From the NCBI GenBank assembly GCA_029961685.1, contig JARWKL010000008.1:27901619-27965618 (forward strand): DNA of 64,000 nt, given 5' to 3'. How positions within the stretch are numbered: the first letter of the stretch is position 1; each line of letters opens with the position of its first letter. The notes under the pieces are model-generated. The model was given only the letters and a program-made list of their open reading frames with translations. It had not been told where the DNA came from and made no database searches. A program made the position numbers and the translations under genes. Source of the stretch: Aristolochia californica (lineage: Eukaryota > Streptophyta > Magnoliopsida > Piperales > Aristolochiaceae). Shown here one piece after another: positions 10,197 through 21,038 of the stretch.

Positions 10197-10977
10197 CTAG
10201 CTAGGGTATACCTTGTTATTTTTCAATCATGTTTCTCATGACCTCCACAAACCTAAGGTTGCATTGCCCTCATCAAAGACTCAGGTCAAACACATAATCA
10301 AAACTAGGAGTGTGTGAAAAAAAAAACAACTTAAATTCACTCCATTGGGTGGAGAAATAGAAGGAAATAACCCTAAGTTCAGGTCAAGTTTGGGACTCGA
10401 GGTCCAACACATAATCAAAGTTAGGAGTGGGCGAAAAAAAAAACTTAAATTCACTCTGTTGGGAGGATAAGGGATGGAGCGAAAGAACCCTAAGTTGGAG
10501 ATAGGCTTGGGTTTTCCCAAATTTGGCCTAAACTTGATGGAAATACCTTATTGATATTTTTTAAAAATTAAAATAACATATAAATAAAACTTATCTATTT
10601 TTATTTTTTATTATTTATATTTTGACATTGTATAATAATTTTATGCATTGTATTCTTTAATTATTTTTATATTTAAAAAATATTTTAATTGGAGAATTAC
10701 TAGGTTGACTTGGGAATGAGACAATGGATAATGTTTGATTTCAAAACCGTTCAGGTTTTCGAGTTGGGGTTCGGGTTCTCAAAACTAGACCCATGCTTTC
10801 CCCTTTGAATTAACCCACTTTTTCTTTGGCCGAACCAGCTCAAACAGCGTTTACTAGATCGCTGGTTTAGACGAATAGAGCCAAGCAGGGAAAGAAGTTT
10901 GTGTTTTTTTTGCTTCCTCATTATTTGGGTTTTTATCGACCTCGCGACTTTGCAACTCTACTGTTGTCTTCTCGTCG
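10197..10977 (+). other. SEC23 5' flank with a tandem ~108-bp repeat
   Basis: Non-coding. A unit containing ccaacacataatcaaa and cttaaattcactc occurs twice in tandem (about 10281-10385 and 10390-10495). The whole stretch is paralogous to 56825-57607, which also lies directly upstream of a SEC23 exon 1, so it probably includes the old SEC23 promoter and 5' UTR. No confident TATA box was chosen. Confidence 0.6.
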
Positions 10978-11215
10978 ATGGCAGTTAGGCCGACAGTATC
11001 TCATTTCCCGACCGATCCCAATGCACTGGAAGCCTCCGGCCTTCCTTGGGGAGTCACCGTTACCCCATTTCTCCAGTTGACGAGCTTGGTAACCCCCCTG
11101 TTTCCGGGTCCAATGGTAACCTTGTTCCTCGCTGCGATAATAGCTGGGCTTATTTCAATTCCTACTGCGAGCTTGAACAATGGGCTTGGACTTCTTCTCA
11201 ATTCTTACTCAGCCC
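10978..11215 (+). pseudogene. SEC23: SEC23 exon 1 pseudogene, truncated by gypsy element
   Basis: ATG at 10978 begins AVRPTVSHFPTDPNALEASG, the N-terminus of plant SEC23 (family A-V-R-A-T-V-S-R-F-P). One T is missing in the ccccattt run (about 11070), after which the correct protein (GSNGNLVPRCDNSWAYFNSY) is found in the next frame. This includes the first cysteines of the SEC23 zinc-binding domain (x-P-R-C-x-N). Homology stops at about 11215 after E-L-E-Q-W-A-W and passes without a visible boundary motif into retroelement gag. Frameshift plus truncation make this a pseudogene. Confidence 0.85.
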
Positions 11216-11937
11216 ACGGAAAGTAAAGATGTTAGCTTCACCTTTATCTACTGCTGAAAAGTTAACCGAATATGAGAGAAAGAATTATTCGGCTAACAAA
11301 GTGTCTAAGGAAAATAACAATGGTAAAAAAAATTTTAAGAAGGAGAAAGGGGAGAAGAAGTCATGGGCAAAGGAAGCCAAGACTAGACCGGAAGAGAAGA
11401 AACGAGGGGACAAACAGAAAAAGAAGGTCCATTATTTCATATGCGAGGGATTGTCTTAGAAAGAGGTTCCTCAATGCTGCTCAAACTGAGGTGAACAATG
11501 GAGGGATTGAGCCTAGGTTGGGCTCCTTAACACTTCTCCATGCTATTGTCCGTTCAAAGGAGGAGAAGGTTGCTCCACTTTCGGTAAGACCCTTAAGAGA
11601 ACTTCTTTTTATCTCTCTAACACTTGCTGGACGTACTATTAGAGCAGTGGTGGACACTGGCACCACCCACAACTTCCTTTCGTCAGAGGAGGCTAGGCGC
11701 CTAAATATACGAGGAGAGAAAGATGGGAGCAAAATGAAAGCTGTAAATTCTGCTGCTCGTGAAGTCCAAGGCATTACCAAGAACGTCCCGGTGGAGATAG
11801 GCAAGTGGGTTGGATTTCTGAATTTTACTATTATTGTCATGGATGATTTCAATGTGATTTTGGGAATGGAGTTTTTCACGGTTTGTAAGGCATTTGCAAT
11901 GCCGTATGTTGGGGTAGTGGGGATTATGGACGAGTAA
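11216..11937 (+). pseudogene. gypsy Gag C-terminus and aspartic protease
   Basis: A lysine-rich gag tail leads to a damaged zinc knuckle (YFICEG followed by a frame break near 11450, the second half missing). It is followed by the retropepsin: VVDTGTTHNFLS carries the catalytic D-T-G at about residue 128 of the frame 11272-11937, and VILGMEFF provides the downstream I-L-G-M motif. The frame stops at TAA 11935-11937, shortly before RT. In an intact element protease and RT are one polyprotein, so this stop is probably secondary. Confidence 0.8.
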
Positions 11938-11991
11938 AGTCCTTGTACTATTTCTGAACTTGACAACAAAGATGTAACAAAAAAGGACTTA

Positions 11992-13348
11992 ATGCTATCA
12001 GCCCTCCAGCTTAAGAAAGGTCTTAAGCAGGGTCGCTCTACTTACATTACTTCTATTTGTGCTATAGAGCAGGTAGAGGTCATGCCTACCCCTAAAGAGA
12101 TAGAAGTCGTACTGCATGAATATAGAGATGTCATGCCTGAACAACTTCCAGCGCGGTTACCACCTAGGAGAGGGATGGACCATCGCATAGAGCTTGAGCC
12201 CGGAGCAAGAAAGCCAGCACAAGCACCATACCGAATGGCACCCATAGAGTTGGACGAACTGCGAAGACAACTCAGTGAGCTGCTGGACGTTGGGTTCATA
12301 AGGCCAAGCGAAGCACCTTATGGGGCCCCTATACTGTTTCAGACTAAGAAGGATGGAAGTATGAGGCTGTGCATCGATTGTAGGGCGCTCAACTAGGTAA
12401 CTATAAAGAATAAGTACCCTATTCCTCTTATTGCAGATCTCTTTGATCAGTTGAAAGAGGCGCAAGTTTTCTCCAAATTGGATTTCCGAAGTGGTTATTA
12501 CCAAGTCCGGATTGCTGAAGGAGACGAGGGGAAGACTACTTGTGTAACCAGATATGGGGCTTACGAATTCATGGTTATGCCCTTTGGCCTAACCAATGCA
12601 CCTGCAATATTTTGCACTCTCATGAGCGAGGTATTTTCCGAATACTTGGACAAGTTTGTCATTGTTTATTTGGATGACATCGTGGTGGACAACAAGAGTA
12701 TGGACGAGCACAAGAAACACCTTCGAAAGGTGTTCAAAACGTTGAGAAATAATCAATTGTATGTCAAGGAGGAGAAGTGCTCCTATGGGTTGCAAGAGGT
12801 GTCCTTTCTTGGACATTGGATAGGGGGATGGTGGATATGGATGGACAGCAAGAAGGTGAAGGTTGTGCGTGACTGATCGATCCCTTCCAAGGTGCATGAG
12901 CTTAGGAGTTTCCTTGGTCTTGCAAGGGCTTCCCAGCTATAGCAGCCCCCTTGACTGACCTTTTCAAGAAAGACCAAAAGTGACTATGGACGGACTCATG
13001 CCAAAGAGCATTCCAACGGCTAAAGGACACCATGGTGGCTGAACCAGTGTTGCACCTTGCTGATTTCAGCAAGCCGTTTGAGGTAAATATAGATGCCTCG
13101 AACTATGCCATTGGAGGTGTACTAGAACAAGACAGACACCCAATCGCTTATGAGAGTAGGAAGCTGAATGAAACTGAGCAACACTGTATTGTACAAGAGA
13201 GAGAGATGACGACTATAGTACATCGTTTACGTCTTTGGAGGCACTATCTTTTAGGCTCCAAATTTACTGTAAATACTGACAATGTCGCATCTAGCTACTT
13301 TCTTACGCAGAAAAAGCTCAATCCAAAGTAGGCTCGGTGGCAAGATTT
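11992..13348 (+). pseudogene. gypsy reverse transcriptase and RNase H, first copy
   Basis: Begins with the pre-RT linker and PYRMAPIELDELRRQL; continues through the RT fingers and palm ([13 protein letters not shown], then [12 protein letters not shown]) to the catalytic YLDD at about 12670. Nonsense changes: TAG for Gln after CRALN (12394-12396) and TGA for Trp at about 12875. About 22 bp encoding the N-Y-Y-R-R-F stretch are deleted near 12928. RNase H begins near 13032 (NIDASNYAIGGVL with the first catalytic Asp; EREMTTIVHRLRLWRHYLLG) and is cut off at 13348 inside KARWQD, where the triple repeat starts. Confidence 0.85.
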
Positions 13349-14513
13349 ATAGGAAAGGGACTTCTAACTGATCCTAACATGTTTTAAATGTGGTGGACAT
13401 GCATGCCAGAAACATGTTGCAGATGCAAATGACCTAATGATCCAAAAATTTCGAGTAAAAAACTCAAATTCTCAAGTGGTTGGATATTTACCAGAGCTAA
13501 ACAACCCACTTTTCGCCTATCCTTAAAAATCACAGATACTTTTTGGAATTATCTTTCTCAGCATTTGTGCATTTTCATTTTGGATGTTCAATTTTTTTTT
13601 TAGATCCAAAACTCTCCTATTTTTCTCATAAACAAAAAAGATATGAGACATAACAAAATGAAAATTTTATGCAAAAAAATTTGAAAATTATAATAAATGT
13701 AAGAGAACACACTAAAAATGAACTCCAAGGTTTTGTTATCCATGTTTGGGAAATTCGACAAATACAACCCTTAATAATAAGCTTGGTGGAATTTTATAGG
13801 AAAGGACTTCCAACTGATCCAAACATGCTTTAAATGTGGTGGACATGCATGCCAGAAACATGTTGAGGATGCAAGTGACCTAATGATCCAAAAATTTCAA
13901 GGAGTAGAAAAAATCAAATTCTCAAGTGGTTGGATATTTACCAAAGCCAAACAACCCACTTTTTGCCTATCCTTAAAAATCACAGATACATTTTGGGATT
14001 ATCTCTCTCAGCATTTGTGCATTTCCATTTTGGATGTTCAAATTTTTTTTCAGATCCAAAACTCACTCTCCCATTTTTCTCGTAAACAAAAAAGATATGA
14101 GGCATAACAAAATGAAAATTTAAGAGTTCATGTGTGAAATTTTTTTTGAAAACTATAATAAATGTAAGTGAACGCACTAAAAATGAACTCCAATGTTTTG
14201 TTATCCATGTTTGAGAAATTCCACTAGTACAACCCCTAATAATAAGCTTGGTGGAATTTTATAGGAAAGGGACTTCTAACTGATCCTAACATGCTTCAAA
14301 TATTGTGGACATGCATGCCAGAAACATGTTGAGGATGCAAGTGACCTAATGATCCAAAATTTTCAAGGAGTAGAAAAAATCAAATTCTCAAGTGGTTGGA
14401 TATTTACCAGAGCCAAACAACCCACTTTTTGGAATTATCTCTCTTAGCATTTGTGCATTTCCATTTTGGATGTTCAATTTTTTTTCAGATCCAAAACTCA
14501 CTCTCCCATTTTT
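13349..14513 (+). repeat. three tandem ~450-bp repeats inserted in the gypsy element
   Basis: Three direct copies start at about 13349, 13795 and 14261, each with ataggaaaggg (one base shorter in the second). The first two run about 446 and 466 bp; the third is cut at 14513 where gypsy RT sequence resumes. The middle copy has the longest reading frame (13883-14107). It holds IKFSSGWIFTKAKQ, which faintly recalls the S-x-G-W-x-x-x-F-x-x-R region of CENP-B/pogo-type DNA-binding domains; I do not regard that as proven. The units end in aataagcttggtggaattt, sharing ggtgg-aattt with the gypsy sequence at the left junction. Confidence 0.75.
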
Positions 14514-15457
14514 CCGAATACTTGGACAAGTTTGTCGTTGTTTATTTGGATGACATCGTGGTGTACAACAAGAGTATAGACGAGCACAAGAAACACCTTT
14601 GAAAGGTGTTCGAAACGTTGAGAAATAATCAGTTGTATGTCAAGGAAGAGAAGTGCTCCTATGGGTTGCAAGAGGTATCCTTTCTTGGACATTGGATAGG
14701 GGGAGGACGGATATGGATGGACAGCAAGAAGGTGGAGGTTGTGCATGACTGGTCGATCCCTTCCAAGGTGCGTGAGCTTAGGAGTTTCCTTGGTCATGCA
14801 AATTATTACAGGAGGTTTATCAAGGGCTTCTCAGCTATAGCAGCCCCCTTGACTGACCTTTTCAAGAAAGACCAAAAGTGACGATGGACGGACTCATGCC
14901 AAAGAGCATTCCAACGGCTAAAGGACACCATGGTGGCTGAACCAGTGTTGCACCTTGCTGATTTCAGCAAGCCGTTTGAGGTAAATACAGATGCCTCGAA
15001 CTTTGCCATTGGAGGTGTACTAGAACAAGACAGACACCCAATCGCTTATGAGAATAGGAAGCTGAATGAAACTGAGCAACACTGTATTGTACAAGAGAGA
15101 GAGATGACGACTATAGTACATCGTTTACGTCTTTGGAGACACTATCTTTTAGGCTCCAAATTTACTGTAAAAATTGACAACGTCGTATCTAGCTACTTTC
15201 TTACGCAGAAAAAGCTCAATCCAAAGCAGGCTCGGTGGCAAGATTTCTTGGCTGAGTTTGACTTTCAGATGATGTATAAAGCAGGGAAGGCCAATGGTGC
15301 TACAGACGCACTGAGCAGGATGGTGGACGCACCTAACTCTTACGAGGAAGAGACTAGCATGAGCTTGGCGCACATGGTGCAACTAGCACCAGCAAGTGCA
15401 GTCTTGGCGCACGCAGCAACCCTTCCAACTTGTGCGGCAACCACGTGCAAATGAAAA
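14514..15457 (+). pseudogene. gypsy reverse transcriptase (3' half) and RNase H, second copy
   Basis: Direct duplicate of 12640-13348, starting mid-RT at the conserved [14 protein letters not shown] segment. It keeps the N-Y-Y-R-R-F-I stretch deleted from the first copy (about 14810) and extends RNase H to its end (YKAGKANGATDALSRM, with the D-A-L-S-R motif at about 15305). A TGA is present after L-F-K-K-D-Q-K (14879-14881) and another after K-K-H-L (14600). Beyond the RNase H the frame enters low-complexity alanine and cysteine codons and stops at 15454, where integrase should follow. Confidence 0.82.
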
Positions 15458-15920
15458 GGGCGCAGCAGCCGCTGGCAAGGGCACAGACGCACACGGTGCA
15501 GCAAACTGGAGCAACATGCGTGTGCGCGACTAAGGAGGAAACGTGTGCGGCACCTTGCTTTCGAGCGGCTGCAACCCCGCATACCGCAGCAAGCGGCACT
15601 TGCTTCACGGGTGGTGCAGTAGCATCAGAACATGAAGAGGCGCGATGAGAAGGACCGGGGAAGCGTGGTAGTTGTCACACTCCCTGCCTTCCAAAGGTGC
15701 CTAGAGGACGGGCCAGATGCAGCAGAGCGACGACCTGGGAGCGGATTCCCCACCGGTAGTGGGACAGGAGACGGCCATCTCGAGGCACATCATGACCTAC
15801 AGGCAACACCGGCGAGACCCAGTTTGGCAACCCGATTGGGAGTCAGGGGATCCATAGTACCTACTACCTCCCGAACTTCATCTTAATCATTTTGAAATGC
15901 GGGGGTATGGGAACCCGTGT
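15458..15920 (+). other. GC-rich gypsy tail with integrase lost
   Basis: A GC-rich stretch full of gcac/gcag units, then a remnant near 15860-15910 matching the usual end of gypsy pol (LPNFILIIL followed by a G-G-G run). The several overlapping frames here look like degenerate repeats, not genes. Confidence 0.5.
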
Positions 15921-16440
15921 TGGCTTTTATAGAGAGGCATTTGACATGTATGTCGACAAAAGAATGTTACTATCACTCTATTTGGAAAATATTTTTATAT
16001 TTCCAACAACACATGAGATTTGGCCGCTTGCCGCCATAATAATGGAAGACAGCTGGTTCAAAGCAATTGGCCCTCCGGGAGTACCAAAGACAGCTAGATA
16101 TATAATAATGGCAAGGTCCACTTAGAGAACCTACAACCTCAATAATGGAGGCATCATGTTACATTTTTATTGGTGGACTTGTAAAAAAGTTTTATCCACC
16201 TTTGCAAGCTCCATCTATATAAGGAGCGTTGTTTTATTGTAGAAGGTATCATTTGGAAAATAATTTTCTCTGTCTCCAAGGTTGCTTAGCAGTGTGCTTG
16301 TTTTTTGCAGTTTAAATTGTAAGTTTGTTTTCCTTCTTTTCTTGTTGTTTTTAAAGTTGAATTTTCTTCGCTTTCTGTGTATTAATTTTTTTTTGAATTC
16401 GATATTCAACTAATTGTGAATTCTTCACAGATCTTCTACT
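15921..16440 (+). promoter_or_regulatory. LTR-like promoter block, plus orientation
   Basis: Starts TGTTGGC after the gypsy polypurine-like tract. About 280 bp downstream is a clear TATA box (ctatataaggagcg, about 16216-16229), followed by a T-rich transcribed-leader-like region. An inverted relative lies at 16815-17275. It may be the gypsy 3' LTR or another retroelement's LTR; the ends are not certain. Confidence 0.55.
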
Positions 16441-16814
16441 ACTAGAAGCCATTGGAACTAAATTGAAATGAATGTTCTATATGACTATTGATGTTTTATG
16501 AAAATTATAAAATAACAGGAAGTGTGTTAATCAAAGCATAGAAAATTAAACCTCTATTCTACTGTTCATTATACAGTACATGTCTATCAATGATTTAAGA
16601 GTATGCACGGCTTTCAAAGCCTTTCTGGCAACATGGCCTAACTCAACTCGACTTGGGTGACGTCCCATACTTTCTCAGGAAGATGGTGAGCAGAAGAAAC
16701 GATGTTTAAGCAACAAGCTTGAATAAACACATTACTAATTATGATATAAGAAACCTAGAACATCATAGAGTCATATAGAAACATTCTTATTTAGCCAATC
16801 ATGACTCTGATATC
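16441..16814. other. spacer between the inverted promoter blocks
   Basis: About 370 bp with no coding match. Its right edge, read on the minus strand, gives tatgatatcagagtcatg directly after the LTR-like block. That resembles a mutated tRNA-Met primer site (TGGTATCAGAGCCATG) and supports the view that the block at 16815-17275 is an LTR on the minus strand. Confidence 0.4.
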
Positions 16815-17275
16815 ATACACGAAAAGCGAAGGAAATTCAACTTTAAAAACAACAAGAAAAGAAGGAAATCAAACTTACAATTTAAACTGTAAAACACAAA
16901 CACATTGCTAAGCAACCTGGGAGACAGAGAAGATTATTTTCCAGGTGATGCCTTCTATAGTAAAACAATCCTCCTTATATAGATGGAGCTTACAAAGGTG
17001 CATTCAAATTTTTTACAAGTCCACCAATAAAAATGTAACACGATGCCTCCATAATTGAGGCGGTTGATGCCTCTATTATTGAGGCGGCAGGTTCTCTGAG
17101 TGGACCTTGCTATCATTATATATCCAACTGTCTTTGGTACTATTGGAGGGCTAGTTGCTTTGCACCAACTGTCTTCCATAATTATGGCGACTAGTGGCCA
17201 AATCCCTTGTGATGTTAGAAATATAAAAAGATTTTCCAAATAGAGTGATAGTGACATTCTTTTGTCGACATACAG
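16815..17275 (-). promoter_or_regulatory. LTR-like promoter block, minus orientation
   Basis: Inverted relative of 15941-16375, sharing tgtatgtcgacaaaagaatg, the mid-block motif ggaagacag and the TATA box (minus strand ctatataaggaggattg, near 16966-16982). It differs at many positions and carries a small duplication of a c-a-a-t-a-a-t-(a/g)-g-a-g-g-c unit (17041-17090), so the two are not a recent copy pair. Confidence 0.55.
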
Positions 17276-17321
17276 GCCAACTGTCCACTAGTTGTGGATA
17301 AGATTTTTTCTTTTTTTCTTT
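17276..17321 (+). repeat. shared junction segment before (GA)n
   Basis: The stretch around ccaactgtccactagttgtg runs into pyrimidines and then (GA)n. The same segment recurs in the same orientation next to (GA)n at about 34776-34819 and 38366-38417, three places where viral sequence is joined to something else. Confidence 0.7.
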
Positions 17322-17343
17322 GAGAGAGAGAGAGAGAGAGAGA
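17322..17343 (+). repeat. (GA)n microsatellite at left edge of viral copy A
   Basis: Eleven GA units mark the boundary between the junction segment and copy A. Confidence 0.95.
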
Positions 17344-17458
17344 CTTTAAATATTCTCTAATTTTTTTTTTGTCTTTTTAGTCTTTTCTATCCAGTCTCTT
17401 TTCTAAAGTACTATGTCTTTTAGTCTTTTCTATCCAGTCTCTTTTGTAATGAAGTGTC

Positions 17459-18490
17459 TTATTTTCCATCAAGTGTAGTCAAATTATGGATGGCCTCTGA
17501 GTCATAATCAAAATCTTCGTCTTCATCTTGAGAATAGCATTGGAGAGTCTGGGTACCGTTTCCAGTGGAGCCAATTTTGCTAGAAGTGTCTGAATTATTC
17601 TTTTCATACCCTTGTTCTTTAAGATATTCTTGAAAATAGTCATGCATCATCTTCTTGATGTCTGCTGAGTCTGTATACTGTTTTTCTTCAGTCTTTTCTT
17701 GCTTCTTGTCTTTTGACATTTTTGGCAAATGTCTAGCCATCAACGGACTTGATGTGTCTTTACCGGCTGCCGTTTGAGCCGGACTAGCTAGTGAAAACCC
17801 TGCACTAGTAGGGATCTAGGTACAAATAGTACCTGTTGTCTTTGCCTTAAGTCTTCTATTCTCTTCTTCTAAAGTCTTGATATATTATTTCTGGAAGTCA
17901 TTTTTCTCTTCTAGTAATCTTCTCTTCTCATTGAGTCTTTGAATAGTCTTGGCCAGGGTATCACAATGGTCACAAAATATAATTCTTTTTGTATCCTTGG
18001 CAACACCGTAGGATACTTGGTCTTCTCTCATATGTCTTAAGGAAGGGGCTATGTAGTAATTGGTGCCAATAATTAATTTGGCTGCCTCTAGTGCTTCTTG
18101 AAGGTTATTAAAGCCTTTGTAAATGGGTCTTTTAAAATTCTGGATACTTTCAACAACTTCTGTCCAGGAATGACAAACTCCTGGAGTGTGACCTTGGAAA
18201 ACAACATAAAAATTAAAACTTTTCTTTTTCTGTGAAAAATATTCTGAAAGTTCGTTAATGATAGCTAAAAAATATTTCTGGTCTTTGGGAATTCTCTGGT
18301 AAGAAAGCCATAAGTTATCTAATAAACATTGTTCTTCTTTTGTAATTGAAATACTTGGTAAAGTCTTAAAAGTAATATTAGATTTTGGAAAAACTACTAA
18401 TTTCTGATTACCAAAGCTGAGAAATTCTTGTCCATAATTATTGAATCTGGAGGAAGATGATCTGGAAGAGTCGTGGTCTAGAAAATCCAT
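17459..18490 (-). pseudogene. viral ORF III with viroplasmin-like domain, copy A
   Basis: Starts with ATG at 18488-18490, only a few bases after the ORF II stop. Residues about 60-125 contain FYVVFQGHTPGVCHSW followed by a Y-K-G-F-N-N-L-Q-E-A-L-E-A-A segment, the pattern of the caulimovirus viroplasmin (Cauli_VI) / RNase H1 hybrid-binding fold. A coiled-coil-prone stretch (QRLNEKRRLLEEKNDFQK) follows and the C-terminus is acidic (DEDEDFDYDSEA). Two in-frame stops are visible, after F-Q-K (17882-17884) and in the following I-C-T-x-I-P-T stretch (about 17815). In caulimoviruses this domain belongs to the inclusion-body/translation transactivator protein P6; that role is inference here. Confidence 0.75.
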
Positions 18491-18494
18491 CTGT

Positions 18495-19505
18495 TCAATT
18501 AGTCATAATATGTGTGTCAAAAAATCTTCTACTAAGAGTATCTGCAAGGTTATTATTTTTACCTTTAATCTGTTCAAATTCAATCTTGTACCCATTACCT
18601 GTAATAATATCGACAAGGTTTAACCATCTTCTCCTACTTATCTTATTTTCTTTGCTTCTTTGGAAATATTTTACTATAGCTTCGTAGTCTGTTCTTAGGG
18701 TAAATTCTTGTTTGTTAATAATAAACAATCTAAAAGATTCTAAGGAATAAATTACTGCTAAAATCTCAGAATCTATGCTACTCATGTTGCCTTTTTCTTT
18801 AAATTTTCCACTAGCGTAGCCACAAATTTTTTCTTCTTCTTTTTCACTATATTTGTTGGGTTTGGCAATAAGGACTCCGCCCCATCCAAGATTACTACCA
18901 TCTGTCTCTATGATTAGATAATCTAAATCTAAAGGTATTTGTAATTTGGATAATGTCTAGATTTTCTCTTTAACCTTTTTAACCAGATTTTTATCTTCTT
19001 GGTTAAAGAATTTTTGGCCTGTTGGAGATGTTTTTCCATACAAAGGGCCAATAATTTTTCCTATGTCTTTAATAAAAGGTCTGGCATAATTGACCAATCC
19101 TAAAAACCTGTGTAATTGTTTTGTATCTGATAAATCATCTGGCATTTCTAATATTTTCTTAGAAATATGATCTTGTAATTCTATATGTCCTTGTCCTATA
19201 TTTACTCCTAAGAATTTTATATATTCTTTGAATAATTCAATTTTTATTTTGCTAATAATGATTCCTTCTTGCATAAAGGTGGCTAATACTAATTGTAAAT
19301 GACCTATATGTTCTTCAATAGTTTTGCTAAACACTAAGATGTCATCTCTATATACTAGCACAAATGTATCATATTTCTTGAATATATTATCCATTTTTCT
19401 CTGGAAAATAGCTGGTGCATTTTTTAATCCAAAAGGCATTACTAACCATTCGAAATGTCCTACTGGACATGTGAATGCGGTCCATTCTATGCTATCTAGA
19501 TGCAT
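18495..19505 (-). pseudogene. viral RT (C-terminal part) and RNase H, copy A
   Basis: RT palm: FEWLVMPFGLKNAPAIFQ, then the catalytic box, which reads YRDD instead of the usual YIDD (about 19340-19350). RNase H follows with the I-E-T-D-G-S-N-L-G-W-G-G start (D is the first catalytic residue), the IDSEILAVIYSLESF helix and the terminal L-A-D-x-L-S-R-R motif. Stops: TAG at 18957-18959 where related copies have Gln, and TAG at about 19512 separating it from the RT fingers. The changed YxDD alone would be expected to reduce polymerase function. Confidence 0.88.
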
Positions 19506-19511
19506 TTTTAC

Positions 19512-20760
19512 CTACCAAAATTCTGATTTACAATCAAATTTACTAAATATTTTTTTATCTTGAATCCTATTAATTAATTGAGATTTATCTGGTATGTTAT
19601 AACTATCTGTGACTGTATTATCATTTAGTCTTTTGTAATTAATAACCATTCTAGACTTTCCTCTTTTTTGTTCACTATGTTTTCTAACTATAAAGGTTGT
19701 TGATCTATGGGGACTTATGGATTTTCTAATAATTCCTAGGTTTAATAATTCTGTGATTTGAAGTTTAAAGTCTTCTTTGTCTAAATTTGTAGCTTCTATG
19801 TTGCCTGTTTTTACTATGTAATTAGGATTTAATAATTCTAGCCTGCACTGTATATGATTATTTTCCCAATGTTTTAAGGGATTTTCTCTGAAATATTCTA
19901 ATTGATCTAATTTGTCTATGATCTGTTGCAAGTGTTGTTTATCTTTATGATGGACATTAATTATTTCTAAATAAAGTTTTTCTGTATCTAAAAAGGTGTA
20001 ATCTAGGTCTATCATTCGTTCTATCCAATTATCAAAGTCTTCATTTTCTCCCATTATTTCTTCTGGATAATCCTGTGGACTTGGTAATGGTTGGATATAA
20101 GGTTCTGGTTGGACTGAGACTTGGACTAAGCCTGTATGTGCTACTGCTTCAGGAAAAGTCTGGGAGTGTTGTATTGGAACTTCTGTTAAGTCTTCATCTA
20201 TTTCTTCATAACAGAAGAGCTTATTATCTAATTTAACAATATTATTATCTAATTGTTGTTCTAAGGCTAAAATTGTAGGATTGTTAACTTGTTTGCAGCT
20301 TCCTAAAATTTTACATTGACAACTAGTTTCTTTTGCTTTGTTAGTTTTTGTATCTAGGGGACCACCATGCTCTGCTGTAGAGGTGAGAGTTGGTGAATAA
20401 GTGGTTTGGACAGGAATAGTACTAGAGTTCTTGTGAAATTGTAAATAGTCTCGGGAAATAGTAAGGAAGCCATTATTATGTAAGATGAAATTAAGACCTA
20501 AAATAAAGTCTACTTTAAGTTTGAGGTCTCTAACCCATGTTAAGGGTAAAGAATAAGATCCAGAAAAGGTAGAGCAATTAGTAAAAAATTGGATCTTGCC
20601 TTCATCGAAATAGGTGGTGTAAGGGTTATAAGTACCATATACCTGTTGGCTACATACTTGCTTAGTTGTTTTCTTAAGAAACTGAGGGGAACTAGTCTCC
20701 GGTGAATAATACATTTTGTGCAGCCAGAGTCTACGAGAGCATCTAATATGAGGGATTGTT
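19512..20760 (-). pseudogene. viral aspartic protease, linker and RT fingers, copy A
   Basis: The protease active site ALVDSGCTKCI lies at about 20705-20745; a missing C in the following run of cytosines puts the rest (QFLKKTTKQV, then DFILGLNFILHNNG) in another frame. A proline- and acid-rich linker leads to the RT N-terminus: a conserved H-R-S-x-x-F-I-V-R region, MVINYKRLNDNT, and KIFSKFDCKSEF with the first catalytic Asp. The D-S-G triad rather than D-T-G is shared with copies B and D, so it is ancestral. Confidence 0.85.
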
Positions 20761-21038
20761 TATTAGGGAAAAGGATCTTAGCCCTAACAAGTATGCTGGA
20801 AAAAGATTTATCTTTACAGACGTAAGAGGTTCTTGCCTATAGTAATCCCATCGTAGGAGTCTTTTTCGATTGTATCTAATCTATGTTTGAGGAGAGTAAT
20901 TTCTGCTTCACAATTTTCTATTTTTCTGGCCATGATATCGAGTTTAGTGTTATGTATCCTATTATGGATAGTCTGGTCGACGGGTTCTATTCCTAAGATT
21001 TTGAGGCAAGGGATACAGGCTTCTAAGAAACATTGATT

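Larger units (their letters stand above)
11216..15920 (+). mobile_element. decayed, internally duplicated Ty3/gypsy retrotransposon
   Basis: A plus-strand gypsy element reduced to gag C-terminus, protease, RT and RNase H, with the segment from the second half of RT through RNase H present twice (12640-13348 and 14514-15232) around a triple non-retroviral repeat. Integrase is not recognisable. The 3' end (about 15890-15920) has the LPNFILxxL...GGG pol terminus and a G-rich tract before a possible LTR start TGTTGGC. No 5' LTR is seen: the element starts inside SEC23 exon 1. Confidence 0.8.

Noticed and set aside
13349..14513. CRISPR-like or satellite array
   Set aside because: Only three long units, in a eukaryotic retroelement; no spacer pattern.
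15340..15648. Three overlapping Ala/Cys-rich frames on both strands
   Set aside because: Open because of GC-rich degenerate repeats at the gypsy tail; composition is not protein-like.
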